Positions 52,348 to 60,771 of a stretch of 64,000 nucleotides of DNA are shown piece by piece (within the stretch, counting starts at the first letter, position 1; each line of letters begins with the position of its first letter). The DNA comes from CBDUEV01 sp965366365 (GTDB lineage Bacteria > Actinomycetota > Acidimicrobiia > Spongiisociales > JAENVV01). The position numbers and the translations under genes are program-made. The notes beneath the pieces are model-generated. The model searched no databases. It was given only the letters and a program-made list of their open reading frames with translations, and was not told where the DNA came from. The stretch is from the NCBI GenBank assembly GCA_965366365.1, contig CBDUEV010000004.1, positions 31,130-95,129 of the forward strand, given 5' to 3'.

Positions 52348-53501
52348 GCCTCCACCCCCAACCGGCTCCTGCGCATGACCCCGACCCCGAGTGTGAGTAC
52401 TGCGAACACCAGAATCCACCCTGTGGCGACGAGCACATCCGCCAGCGTGCCGACGCCGGCGTTGTCGCCAAAGCCCCGGACGAGCCAGAAATGGGGGGTG
52501 AGGCGAGACACAGATGCCAGGATTCCTTCGGTCTGGGTGATCGGGAAGAACACTCCTCCGAGGAAACCGAGCGTGACCGCCACGATCGCCGCGAATTGTT
52601 GGGCCTGCTCGGCGGTCTTGGCGAACGAGCCAACGATCAAGCCGACGCCCATCGCCGCCAGCACCCCTGCCACCGAGAGGATGGCGACTCCGATGGGGTT
52701 GCCCCACGACGCTCCCAACAGCAGGGTGGTGGCGAGCACCAGCACCACCATGCTGAACAATCCGCCCACCAAACTCGACAGCGATTTGCCGACGAGGAGC
52801 GCCACCGGCTTGATCGGGGCCGCCAGGAGACGGGACATCGTCCCTTGTCTCCGCTCTTCCAGGATGCTGAGCACGCTGTCCTGCACCGTGAAGAAGAGGA
52901 AGAAGGTGGCGATAGACACGGCGAAATAGGTCTTGGCGTCGAGCTGACGGGTACCGGCAACGTCGTCGGTCAGAACCAACGCGTTCGGTCTGGCGCTTGC
53001 AGACTGGGCGAGTTCGGTCTGGTCACCACCCCCCGCCGCCAGCACCGACCCGACCGACAGCTGGACAGCGCTGATCTCGCCGGCGACGCCTTCGGCAATC
53101 GCCTGGGCCACCAGCGTGGCTATCCCGGCACCCTGGTTCCCGAGAACCGTGATCTCTATCTCCTGGTTGGTGGCCACCGCGTCGCCGAAACCGGCCGGCA
53201 GCACAAACCCTGCGGATGCCTCGCCGTCGTCGATCATGGCCAGCCCGGCGGCCTTCGTGGAGGCGGCCACCGTCTCGAATCCGATCTCATCCAGCGTGCC
53301 TGTGATCTGCGCCGAGGTGGCGCTCATGTCCTCGTCGACGACCACATACACGGGATCGAAGCCAGTCTCCAGCGCTCCTCCGAGTACCAGGGAGAGCACA
53401 TACGAAAGAGCGAGAGGCGCCAGAATCCCCATGATGAAGAAGGATCGGTCTCGGAGGCGCTGCCGAAGGTCCTTGCCCGCCAACACGAATACTGCTCTCA
53501 T
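52344..53501 (-). CDS. ABC-2 type permease, first of pair
   Basis: Protein of 385 residues with the same plan as the next gene: one N-terminal helix (FIMGILAPLALSYVLSL), a large soluble loop (about 40-165) and C-terminal helices with SIATFFLFFTVQDSVLSILEERRQGTMSRLLAAPI and GGVFFPITQTEGILASVSRLTPHFWLVRGF. Begins 10 bases after the ATPase stop. Confidence 0.9.
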   Translation of the reverse strand: MRAVFVLAGKDLRQRLRDRSFFIMGILAPLALSYVLSLVLGGALETGFDPVYVVVDEDMSATSAQITGTLDEIGFETVAASTKAAGLAMIDDGEASAGFVLPAGFGDAVATNQEIEITVLGNQGAGIATLVAQAIAEGVAGEISAVQLSVGSVLAAGGGDQTELAQSASARPNALVLTDDVAGTRQLDAKTYFAVSIATFFLFFTVQDSVLSILEERRQGTMSRLLAAPIKPVALLVGKSLSSLVGGLFSMVVLVLATTLLLGASWGNPIGVAILSVAGVLAAMGVGLIVGSFAKTAEQAQQFAAIVAVTLGFLGGVFFPITQTEGILASVSRLTPHFWLVRGFGDNAGVGTLADVLVATGWILVFAVLTLGVGVMRRSRLGVEA

Positions 53502-53511
53502 CTCGAATCCC

Positions 53512-54450
53512 TCAATCCCGAAGAGCCTTCCCGGTGAGATGAAGGAAGACCGCCTCCAAGTCGGGTTCGGTGATCTCCACGCCTCTCACGGCGACGTCGG
53601 CCGAGGCGGCCGTCTGAATGATGGCCGGAAGGAGCCGATTGACGTCCTTGGCGACCACCTCGATCCCACCCTCGAACTGAGTCGCCGAATCCACTCCATC
53701 GAGCTCGGCCATGCGAGCAGCCGCCTCGGTGAGAGGTCCGGACGCCTCGAGAACCAGCTTGTCGCTGTGGCCGACCAAGGCCACCAACTCCCGGCGGGTG
53801 CCCTCGGCCTGAATGACCCCCTCGTCGATGATGGCCACCCGATCGCACAGCCGTTCCGCTTCTTCCATGTAGTGCGTCGTGTAGAGGACAGCCATGCCTT
53901 CACCACTGAGATGCTCGACGCTCGCCAAAATGGCGTTGCGGCTTTGCGGATCCACCCCCACGGTGGGTTCGTCGAGGACCAATAACCGAGGTTCGTGGAG
54001 GAGCCCGATTCCGATATTCAGTCGCCGCTTCATGCCACCGGAGAAGTCCTTCGTCCGGTCGTCGGCCCGTTCGGTCAGTTCGGTGAGTTCGAGCATGGCG
54101 TCGACCCGTCGCCCGAGGTGAGCCTTCTCCAAGCCGTAGAGCCGACCGAAGAAGGCGAGGTTCTCGCGAGCCGTGAGGTCCGGGTAGATCGCCAGATCCT
54201 GAGGCACATAGCCGATCCATTTTCTTGGGTTGACAGACCCGATCTCCATCGTTTCGGTGCCGATGGTGACGGTGCCGGCGTCGCGTGTGAGTAGTCCGCA
54301 CACCATGGAGATGCTCGTCGTCTTGCCTGCGCCATTGGGTCCGAGAAGCCCGTACGTTTCGCTCTCGGCGATGGCAAAGCTGACGTCGTTCACCGCCAGT
54401 CGGTCGTCGTAGCGCTTGACGAGGCCCTTCGCCTCCAAAATGTTGGGCAT
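53512..54450 (-). CDS. ABC exporter ATPase
   Basis: Protein of 312 residues: Walker A GPNGAGKTT, signature FSGGMKRRLNIGIGL, Walker B LLVLDEPTVGVD, H loop TTHYMEEAERL, and the short C-terminal domain ending EPDLEAVFLHLTGKAL. It heads the three-gene exporter operon running down to 51187. The ATG has GGAGGA about five bases upstream, so it is translated with a leader; the in-frame codons to 54636 are not typical and lie in the gap before the divergent YbaK gene. Substrate unknown. Confidence 0.92.
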   Translation of the reverse strand: MPNILEAKGLVKRYDDRLAVNDVSFAIAESETYGLLGPNGAGKTTSISMVCGLLTRDAGTVTIGTETMEIGSVNPRKWIGYVPQDLAIYPDLTARENLAFFGRLYGLEKAHLGRRVDAMLELTELTERADDRTKDFSGGMKRRLNIGIGLLHEPRLLVLDEPTVGVDPQSRNAILASVEHLSGEGMAVLYTTHYMEEAERLCDRVAIIDEGVIQAEGTRRELVALVGHSDKLVLEASGPLTEAAARMAELDGVDSATQFEGGIEVVAKDVNRLLPAIIQTAASADVAVRGVEITEPDLEAVFLHLTGKALRD

Positions 54451-54563
54451 GTCGTTCCTCCTACCAGCTCCGTGGGGTCGAACACACACTCCCGGGCTTG
54501 CAGGGTCAAGGCTACGCCACCCAATCGACATCGGGTCGGAAAAACAGAGGCAGCTGCCGGCGG

Positions 54564-54569
54564 TACCCT
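54564..54569 (+). promoter_or_regulatory. Putative -10 element of the YbaK-like gene (leaderless)
   Basis: TACCCT, seven bases before the ATG at 54577. Confidence 0.5.
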
Positions 54570-54576
54570 GGTCCGT

Positions 54577-55071
54577 ATGCCAGACCCGATCGAAACACGC
54601 GTTCTGGAAGAACTCCAGCGCCTGGGCGTGCCTCATGAGGCGATCAGCTGCGACCCCGACCTCGCCGACACCGTGGCGTTCTGCGCACGGTACGGCTACG
54701 ACCTCGCCGACTCCGCCAACGCCATCCTCATCGCCTCAAAACGACCCGCCGGCCGGTATGCGCTGTGCATGGTGCTGGCGAACACACGCCTCGATGCGAA
54801 CCGGAGGGTTCGCGACATGATGGAGGTCAAGAAGCTGTCGTTCGCCTCCGCCGAGGTGACGAAAGAGGTGACCGGCATGCTCCTCGGCGGCGTCACCCCT
54901 TTTGGCCTGCCGGGCGACCTCCCTGTCTATGTGGACAGCCGGGTCATGGAACGCGACCGGGTAATCGTCGGAGGCGGGTCTCGCTCTCTCAAGCTTCGGT
55001 TGTCTCCGGACGTCTTCCGAAGGCTGCCTCGCGCCGAGATCGTGATGGACCTGGCAGTCTCGGCCGGGTGA
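54577..55071 (+). CDS. YbaK/EbsC-family aminoacyl-tRNA deacylase-like protein
   Basis: Protein of 164 residues with the YbaK fold: N-terminal helix MPDPIETRVLEELQRLG, SANAILIASKRPAGRYALCMVLANTRLD, LSFASAEVTKEVTGMLLGGVTPFGLPGDLPVYVDSRVM and GGGSRSLKLRLSPDVF. The family edits mischarged tRNA (Cys-tRNAPro, Ala-tRNAPro) or binds amino acids; the exact activity is unknown. The ATG at 54577 has TACCCT seven bases before it, so earlier in-frame codons back to 54472 are not used. Confidence 0.9.
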   Translation: MPDPIETRVLEELQRLGVPHEAISCDPDLADTVAFCARYGYDLADSANAILIASKRPAGRYALCMVLANTRLDANRRVRDMMEVKKLSFASAEVTKEVTGMLLGGVTPFGLPGDLPVYVDSRVMERDRVIVGGGSRSLKLRLSPDVFRRLPRAEIVMDLAVSAG

Positions 55072-55086
55072 GCGTCTTCGGGTGAT

Positions 55087-56040
55087 TCACGCCTTCTGGC
55101 TCTCCAGGCGGATCAAGGAGAACCGATCGACCCCGACCCCACTGATGAGAAGGCGCTCCTTCCGGTTCTCGAGCGCCTTCTGGGACCAGTCGACCAACCC
55201 GCCATCGCCCAGATGGAGGAAGCCGTCGCCACTCGATGCGTACACCTGGAATCTCAGACCTCGGTAGTACACCCCGCCTGGGGCGTTCGGTTCGGTAGAA
55301 ACGACCTCTACGCCGGGCACCGCCACGAGGACTGCGCCGACCGCCGCCATGACCGGCGCCCAGCTTCCCCCGGTGAAATCGGAAAACTCCACCCGAATCC
55401 TCGTCACTCCCGCATGGGCGAGCGCCCGAGTCACGATGCCGAGATGCTCGGCCACCGCGGCACGTTCGAAGCGCATGTCGCCAACATCGCGCCCTGCAGT
55501 CACTGCAGCGAACAGGCCGAAATGAGCGTACGAAGCCGGACCCTCGAACGACTGAGCGCGCAAGACCCGCTGCACGGTCGCCAAGCGCACCAGGTCCGCC
55601 GACCTGGGCGCCACGGCCAGTGCCGCCCGTCGACGAACCATTGCTTCGAGGGCAAGGCCGTTGGTGGCATCGGCGGCGACATCGGACCCCCGAACGGTGG
55701 ACACCACCCGGTTCTGATCGACATCGGCCAGAACGGAGTGGGTGCCGAGCGGCACCACCGGCGACAAAGCCACCTTGGCGAACTGGGAAGGCACCTCCGC
55801 AAGAAGCGCGTCCTCGGCGGCTCGGAGCGAGTCGAGGTCAGCGGCGGCGGGCGCCACGAACCGGTCAGAACCGTACCGGCGCAGCACGTCCGCCGGTTGA
55901 ATCGCCGAGGCGCGGCGACGCTGGACCTCCATGAGGATGCTGGTCAGATCGGCGCCACCCACGGACCCGACCAACACCTCCATGAGATCAGGGACCCCCG
56001 TCTGCGCTACTGCCCTTTCCCACGGCTGCGTCCCACCCAT
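55087..56040 (-). CDS. Protein of an uncharacterised family
   Basis: Protein of 317 residues with a conserved-looking core: LTSILMEVQRRRASAIQPADVLRRY, FVAPAAADLDSLRAAEDALL, LSPVVPLGTHSVLADVDQNRVVSTVRGSDVAADATNGLALEAMVRRR. I believe relatives occur in Gram-positive bacteria, but I cannot name a Pfam family or function. The mid-section looks like a nucleotide- or tRNA-like binding domain only by general composition, which I do not rely on. The ATG has TACCGT six bases upstream, so it is probably leaderless. Divergent from the DrrA-type ATPase at 56211. Confidence 0.6.
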   Translation of the reverse strand: MGGTQPWERAVAQTGVPDLMEVLVGSVGGADLTSILMEVQRRRASAIQPADVLRRYGSDRFVAPAAADLDSLRAAEDALLAEVPSQFAKVALSPVVPLGTHSVLADVDQNRVVSTVRGSDVAADATNGLALEAMVRRRAALAVAPRSADLVRLATVQRVLRAQSFEGPASYAHFGLFAAVTAGRDVGDMRFERAAVAEHLGIVTRALAHAGVTRIRVEFSDFTGGSWAPVMAAVGAVLVAVPGVEVVSTEPNAPGGVYYRGLRFQVYASSGDGFLHLGDGGLVDWSQKALENRKERLLISGVGVDRFSLIRLESQKA

Positions 56041-56046
56041 CCCTCG

Positions 56047-56052
56047 ACGGTA
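56047..56052 (-). promoter_or_regulatory. Putative -10 element of the uncharacterised gene (leaderless)
   Basis: TACCGT on the minus strand, six bases before the ATG at 56040. Confidence 0.5.
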
Positions 56053-56210
56053 GCGATCGGGCGGCGCCGTTTCTGCTCGCGGCGGGAATTACCCGGGCGG
56101 ATCGGGCGTTGGCTACCCTTGCCTGACCGCGCCATGGCCAGAGGGCAGGCCGACCGCGGATCCACTGCACCGTCTCCGGTCGCTCAACTCGTCTTTCCCA
56201 GGGAGCCAAC

Positions 56211-57206
56211 GTGTCCATCATCGAAATTGAAGACCTTCACAAGGCGTTTGGGGATGTGCACGCGCTGACGGGCGTCGATCTGAGCATCGAAGAGGGAACC
56301 GTGTACGGACTCCTTGGACCGAACGGCGCCGGCAAGACCACCGCGGTTCGTGTCCTCACCACCCTGCTGGCTCCCGACCGGGGCCGCGCATCCGTTGCCG
56401 GACTCGATGTCGTCCGTGACGCTCAAGCCCTGCGCTCCGTCATCGGACTGGCCGGCCAGTATGCCGCCGTCGACGAGAACCTGACCGGTCGCGAGAACCT
56501 GGAAATGGTGGGACGGCTCTACCGCCTGGGCGGCTCCGAATCGCGCCGCCGCGCCGACGACATCCTCGAGCAATTCGATCTGGTGGAGGCTGGAAGCCGG
56601 CCCGTGCGGACCTACTCGGGCGGAATGCGCCGCAGGCTCGACCTCGGAGCCTCACTGGTGGCTCACCCACGTGTGTTGTTCCTCGACGAGCCCACGACGG
56701 GCCTCGACCCTCGGAGCAGGCTGGGGTTGTGGGGGTTCATCGAGGAACTGGTCGACGAGGGCACCACCCTCCTGCTCACCACCCAGTACCTGGAGGAGGC
56801 CGACCGCCTCGCCGATCGTATCGGCGTGATCGATCACGGCCGGCTCATCGCCGAAGGCACGTCCAGTTCCCTGAAGGACGAGATCGGAGGCGACGTCGTC
56901 GCCGTCAAAGTCAGTTCGCCTGAGGATTTGGCGGAGGCCGTGAAGGTTCTGGCCGGTATCGGCACCGGCGAGCCGCAGGTCGACGCCGACGAATACCGCG
57001 TGCAGGTACCCGTCGACGGCCCCCGCCGGGTGGCGGAGGTCGTGCGCGGCCTCGATGGATTGGGCATCGAGATCCACGACCTCGCTCTGCGACGCCCCAC
57101 CCTGGACGATGTGTTCTTGAACCTGACCGGACACGCCGCCGTCGAGAAGCTCCAACCGAAGAAGATCAGTCGCCGCCAACGACGCCAACAGATGAGGGCA
57201 TCATGA
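56211..57206 (+). CDS. ABC exporter ATPase (DrrA-like)
   Basis: Protein of 331 residues: Walker A GPNGAGKTT, Q loop AGQYAAVDENLTG, signature YSGGMRRRLDLGASL, Walker B LFLDEPTTGLD, H loop TTQYLEEADRL, and the long C-terminal DrrA domain with HDLALRRPTLDDVFLNLTGHAA. The Gln in TTQY instead of His is typical of daunorubicin-resistance-type ATPases. GTG start; TACCCT near 56116 is a plausible -10 with a leader of roughly 85 bases. Stop overlaps the permease start (ATGA). Confidence 0.92.
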   Translation: MSIIEIEDLHKAFGDVHALTGVDLSIEEGTVYGLLGPNGAGKTTAVRVLTTLLAPDRGRASVAGLDVVRDAQALRSVIGLAGQYAAVDENLTGRENLEMVGRLYRLGGSESRRRADDILEQFDLVEAGSRPVRTYSGGMRRRLDLGASLVAHPRVLFLDEPTTGLDPRSRLGLWGFIEELVDEGTTLLLTTQYLEEADRLADRIGVIDHGRLIAEGTSSSLKDEIGGDVVAVKVSSPEDLAEAVKVLAGIGTGEPQVDADEYRVQVPVDGPRRVAEVVRGLDGLGIEIHDLALRRPTLDDVFLNLTGHAAVEKLQPKKISRRQRRQQMRAS

Positions 57207-58000
57207 CAATCGCCGCCGAACACGCACCGAGGCATTCGCCCAAATGGATCTTTCTGGACGCGCTTGTCATCACCAAACGCAACCTCTTGAAGTATGTCCG
57301 CGTCCCCACCCTTTTGGTCTTCTCCACGATCCAGCCCGTGATGTTCGTGCTGCTCTTCACCTACGTCTTCGGCAGCGCCATTCAGATCCCGGGAATCGAC
57401 AACTACATCGACTTCCTCATGGCCGGCATCTTCACGCAGACGGTGGTGTTCGGAGCGCAGCAAACGGGGGTGGGCCTCGCCGAGGACATGAACAAGGGAA
57501 TGGTGGACCGTTTTCGCTCCCTACCGATGAGCCGTTCCGCGGTGCTGGCGGGGCGGACGATCTCGGATTCGGTTCGCAACGTCTTCGTCGTACTACTCAT
57601 GACGGGCGTCGCCTATCTCATCGGATTCCGGTTCCACGGCAGTTTCCTGCAGTCGATCGGGGCCCTCGCCCTCGCCGTCTTGTTCGGCATGGCCTTCTCG
57701 TGGATCTCGGCCACCATCGGGTTGGCGGTGAAAGACGTGGAGGTGGCTCAAACAGCCGGGTTCATCTGGGTGTTCCCTCTGGTGTTCGCCAGTTCGGCGT
57801 TCGTGCCCACCGCCGGTATGCCCAGCTGGTTACAGACCTTCGCCGAGATCAATCCGATCACGGTGGCGGTGAACGCCATGCGCAGCCTGATCTTGGACAT
57901 CCCCACCGACAACCAGCCCTGGCAGGCCGTGGCGTGGGCCCTGGCGATCATGGCGGTCTTCGTTCCACTCGCCGTCGGCCGGTACCGCAAAGCGGTCTAA
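57203..58000 (+). CDS. ABC-2 type permease (DrrB-like)
   Basis: Protein of 265 residues with about six helices: VTKRNLLKYVRVPTLLVFSTIQPVMFVLLFTYVFG near the start, GMVDRFRSLPMSRSAVLAGRTISD, and FVPTAGMPSWLQTFAEINPIT before the last helices, the DrrB pattern. Partner of the ATPase just upstream; together a drug- or lipid-export pump. Confidence 0.92.
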   Translation: MTIAAEHAPRHSPKWIFLDALVITKRNLLKYVRVPTLLVFSTIQPVMFVLLFTYVFGSAIQIPGIDNYIDFLMAGIFTQTVVFGAQQTGVGLAEDMNKGMVDRFRSLPMSRSAVLAGRTISDSVRNVFVVLLMTGVAYLIGFRFHGSFLQSIGALALAVLFGMAFSWISATIGLAVKDVEVAQTAGFIWVFPLVFASSAFVPTAGMPSWLQTFAEINPITVAVNAMRSLILDIPTDNQPWQAVAWALAIMAVFVPLAVGRYRKAV

Positions 58001-58048
58001 CCGGCGCCCTCTGCATCCGCGCGTGGGTCGCGTCGACGGCACGTGGCC

Positions 58049-58054
58049 TACGAT
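58049..58054 (+). promoter_or_regulatory. Putative -10 element of the OsmC gene (leaderless)
   Basis: TACGAT, six bases (ATTGCC) before the ATG at 58061. An in-frame GTG at 58043 would lie upstream of it and is rejected. Confidence 0.5.
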
Positions 58055-58060
58055 ATTGCC

Positions 58061-58468
58061 ATGAGCCGAATCATCAACACACCCGTCGGCCAAGGCCGAA
58101 CCCGCATCATCCACGAGTCGACCGGTTCGGAGATCTCCACCGACGTGTCGCCCCAGTTCGGAGGAGGAGGGTCGACCTTTTCGTCGACCGACCTCATCGC
58201 CGCCGGACTGGGATCGTGTATCAGCTCGTCGCTAGAGGTGATCGCGCAGCGCAAAGAGATACCTCTCGAAGCCATCAGCATCGTGGTCGAAAAGGAACTC
58301 GGCACCGATCCCAAGCGCATCACGCGCCTCGCCGTCACCATCGAGGTTGACGTGCCGGCCGACGAAAAGCTCGCCAAACTCTTCGAGCGGGCCGCCCACA
58401 CCTGCACGGTGCACCGAAGCCTCCACGCCGACATCGACGCTCCGATCGAGGTTCGGTTCGCGACTTGA
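58061..58468 (+). CDS. OsmC/Ohr-family peroxidase-like protein
   Basis: Thiol-dependent organic-hydroperoxide defence protein of 135 residues. It has the two family cysteines: GLGSCISSSLEVIAQRKE (mid) and HTCTVHRSLHA (C-terminal), about 60 residues apart, plus FSSTDLIAAGL. OsmC-like more than Ohr by the spacing. It may reduce peroxides, supporting the redox-defence flavour of this region together with MsrA further on. Confidence 0.87.
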   Translation: MSRIINTPVGQGRTRIIHESTGSEISTDVSPQFGGGGSTFSSTDLIAAGLGSCISSSLEVIAQRKEIPLEAISIVVEKELGTDPKRITRLAVTIEVDVPADEKLAKLFERAAHTCTVHRSLHADIDAPIEVRFAT

Positions 58469-58523
58469 CCCGAAGATCGCCGGAGCTGGAGGTAGCCGCC
58501 CGAACCGTGTTGAATGGCGACGA

Positions 58524-59969
58524 ATGAAGACCCTACGCACCGCAACGCTCCTCGTCGTGTTGGCGCTCCTCACCGGGGCTTGCACGTTGTTCGAGGGATC
58601 CACGACCACCGAGCCGCAGGCCCCGGAGGCCACGTCGGCGACCGCTTCCACCCTGGCAGAAGGCGCCCCCGCGACGACCCCGCCACCCGAGCTCGACGTC
58701 TCAGACTGCGACGAACCTGCGGAGGGCTTCGAGCTGTTCTGCGAGGCCTATCAAACCCTGATCCTGAGCTACATCGACCCGCTCGACGACTCCCGCCTGA
58801 GCGAGGGGGCGGCTCAGGGCCTCGCAGAGTATGGGGGCGATTCGACCCCTCCCGAGGGTGGGCCGATCGAATGCTCGATCCCGAACGACGAGTTCGGCAC
58901 GTTCTGCGAGTCTTTCGCTCTGACGCAGAGCCTGGAGGGCGGTTCCGACGAATCGTTGGTCGAAGCGGCGATACGCGGCATGCTCGATTTCGGCGTTGCC
59001 GATCCCAACACCAACTACCTGTCGCCCGAAATCAACGCTCGATTCAATCAGGACAACAGCGGTCAGATCGAAGGAATCGGCGCCCTCGTGAACTCGAGGA
59101 ACCTCGAAAACGAGGACGAGTTCTGTGTGGTTCTGTCCGAGACATGCAAACTCGAGATCGTCTCTCCACTCGAAGGATCCCCAGCCGAAGCCGCTGAGAT
59201 CCGAGCGGGCGACTTCATCGTCACGGTCGACGACGACTCGGTCAACGGACTGACCGTCGACGAAGCCGTCTCGATCGTGAGGGGACCGGCCGGAACCGAC
59301 GTACTGCTCGGGATCGAACGCACCGACGGCGTGCTGGCGGTGACCGTGACGCGGGCGGCCATCGAAGTACCGATCGTCGATACCGAGATGCTCACCCAGA
59401 CGGTGGGGTACCTGCGTCTGTCCCAGTTCACCTTCAATAGTGCCGAGCCCTTCCGCGAGGGACTCGGCTCTCTCCTCGACCAGGGCATGGAGACACTCAT
59501 TCTCGACCTCCAGGGAAACCCAGGTGGGTCGCTCGACGCGGCCATCGACATCTCTTCTGAATTCCTCGACAGCGGAATCGTGGTTCGCACGGAGGCGCCC
59601 GATCAGGACATCGACTACGAGGTCCGACCGGGCGGTCTGGCGTCCGATGGGTCCCTCGAGGTGTTTGTGCTGATCAACGGCGGCTCGGCGTCAGCCTCGG
59701 AGGTGCTCGCCGGAGCGCTCGCCGACAACGATCGAGCCACGCTGGTCGGGCAGAGCTCGTACGGAAAGAACACCGTGCAACGCCAGTACACCCTCGCCAA
59801 CGGCGGATCGTTGAAGGTGACCATCGCTCGTTGGGTCACCCCGAACGGCACCGACTTCGGAGGTGATGGCATTGCTCCCGATATCGCCATTCCCTACCCG
59901 GAGAACGCCGACATCGGCTTCGATTTCCTGCGCGACGAGACACTGCAGTTGATCGAGTCCGGGGCCTAG
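58524..59969 (+). CDS. S41-family C-terminal-processing protease lipoprotein
   Basis: Exported serine protease of 481 residues. Lipoprotein signal with lipobox LTGAC (Cys19), a Pro/Thr/Ala-rich linker, then a cysteine-containing N-terminal region (four Cys in two CD-/C-pairs), a PDZ domain (about 175-275, EGIGALVN, SPAEAAEIRAGDFIVTVD) and the S41 catalytic core with the Ser in INGGSASASEVLAG and the general-base Lys in SSYGKNTVQ. Like CtpA/Prc enzymes it would process exported proteins at the membrane. The ATG at 58524 is where the signal peptide begins. Confidence 0.92.
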   Translation: MKTLRTATLLVVLALLTGACTLFEGSTTTEPQAPEATSATASTLAEGAPATTPPPELDVSDCDEPAEGFELFCEAYQTLILSYIDPLDDSRLSEGAAQGLAEYGGDSTPPEGGPIECSIPNDEFGTFCESFALTQSLEGGSDESLVEAAIRGMLDFGVADPNTNYLSPEINARFNQDNSGQIEGIGALVNSRNLENEDEFCVVLSETCKLEIVSPLEGSPAEAAEIRAGDFIVTVDDDSVNGLTVDEAVSIVRGPAGTDVLLGIERTDGVLAVTVTRAAIEVPIVDTEMLTQTVGYLRLSQFTFNSAEPFREGLGSLLDQGMETLILDLQGNPGGSLDAAIDISSEFLDSGIVVRTEAPDQDIDYEVRPGGLASDGSLEVFVLINGGSASASEVLAGALADNDRATLVGQSSYGKNTVQRQYTLANGGSLKVTIARWVTPNGTDFGGDGIAPDIAIPYPENADIGFDFLRDETLQLIESGA

Positions 59970-59981
59970 GGGACGGAAGGG

Positions 59982-60626
59982 TCAGGGCGCCAGTCCGGTT
60001 GGGCAGCTCACCCCGGTCCCGCCGATGCCGCAATAGCCGTCCGGGTTCTTGGCGAGGTACTGCTGGTGGTAATCCTCGGCGTAGTAGAACGCGTCGAGGG
60101 ACCCGATTTCGGTCGTGATCGGCCCGTACCCGGCCCGACTCAACTCTTCCTGGTACCTGTCCCGCGTGATCTTGGCGATGTCGAGCTGTTCATCCGTGGT
60201 CGCGAACAGGGCCGACCGGTACTGGCTGCCGACGTCGTTGCCCTGGCGCATTCCCTGGGTGGGGTCGTGGCCCTCCCAGAAGATTCCGGTGAGTCGTTCA
60301 AAGCTGATCTTGGTCGGGTCGAACGCCACCAGCACCACTTCGGTGTGCCCGGTGCGGCCGGTGCACGTCTCCCGGTATGTGGGGTTCGGCGTGCTCCCCC
60401 CTGCATAACCAACCGCAGTCGAGTAGACACCGTCCGCCTGCCAGAAGAGCCGCTCGGCACCCCAGAAACAGCCCATGCCGAACACCGCCGTTTCGACGCC
60501 TTCCGGCCAGGGCCCCTCCAGGGGGTGGCCGTTGACGAAGTGCCGGTCGGGGATCTCCACGGTTTCTGGTCGGCCTGGCAGCGCCTCCTCGGGAGTCGGC
60601 ACGTCGGTCTTCTTGCGTCCAAACAT
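59982..60626 (-). CDS. msrA: Peptide methionine sulfoxide reductase A
   Basis: Repairs oxidised methionine (S-sulfoxide) in proteins. The protein has 214 residues: catalytic cysteine in GMGCFWGAERLFWQ (about 62-75), GYAGGSTPNPTYRE, CTGRTGHTEVV, GNDVGSQYRSALF, YYAEDYHQQYL, and resolving cysteines in GYCGIGGTGVSC at the C terminus. A N-terminal extension of about 45 residues precedes the domain. The start ATG at 60626 is preceded by AGGTGG at a suitable distance. It converges on the S41 protease gene, 12 bases between stops. Confidence 0.95.
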   Translation of the reverse strand: MFGRKKTDVPTPEEALPGRPETVEIPDRHFVNGHPLEGPWPEGVETAVFGMGCFWGAERLFWQADGVYSTAVGYAGGSTPNPTYRETCTGRTGHTEVVLVAFDPTKISFERLTGIFWEGHDPTQGMRQGNDVGSQYRSALFATTDEQLDIAKITRDRYQEELSRAGYGPITTEIGSLDAFYYAEDYHQQYLAKNPDGYCGIGGTGVSCPTGLAP

Positions 60627-60771
60627 CGGTCCACCTCGCTTCGGGGCTGGCATGGGGTGCAACGCCTAGGGGGCGAAGCGTGTTCCCTTGGTGAGTGGCC
60701 CATCATCCCGGCCGCCCACCGTTGTGCAGCGCTCCCATCGTAGAGTGGGCGTCGAGCAAGAGGAGCAACCC

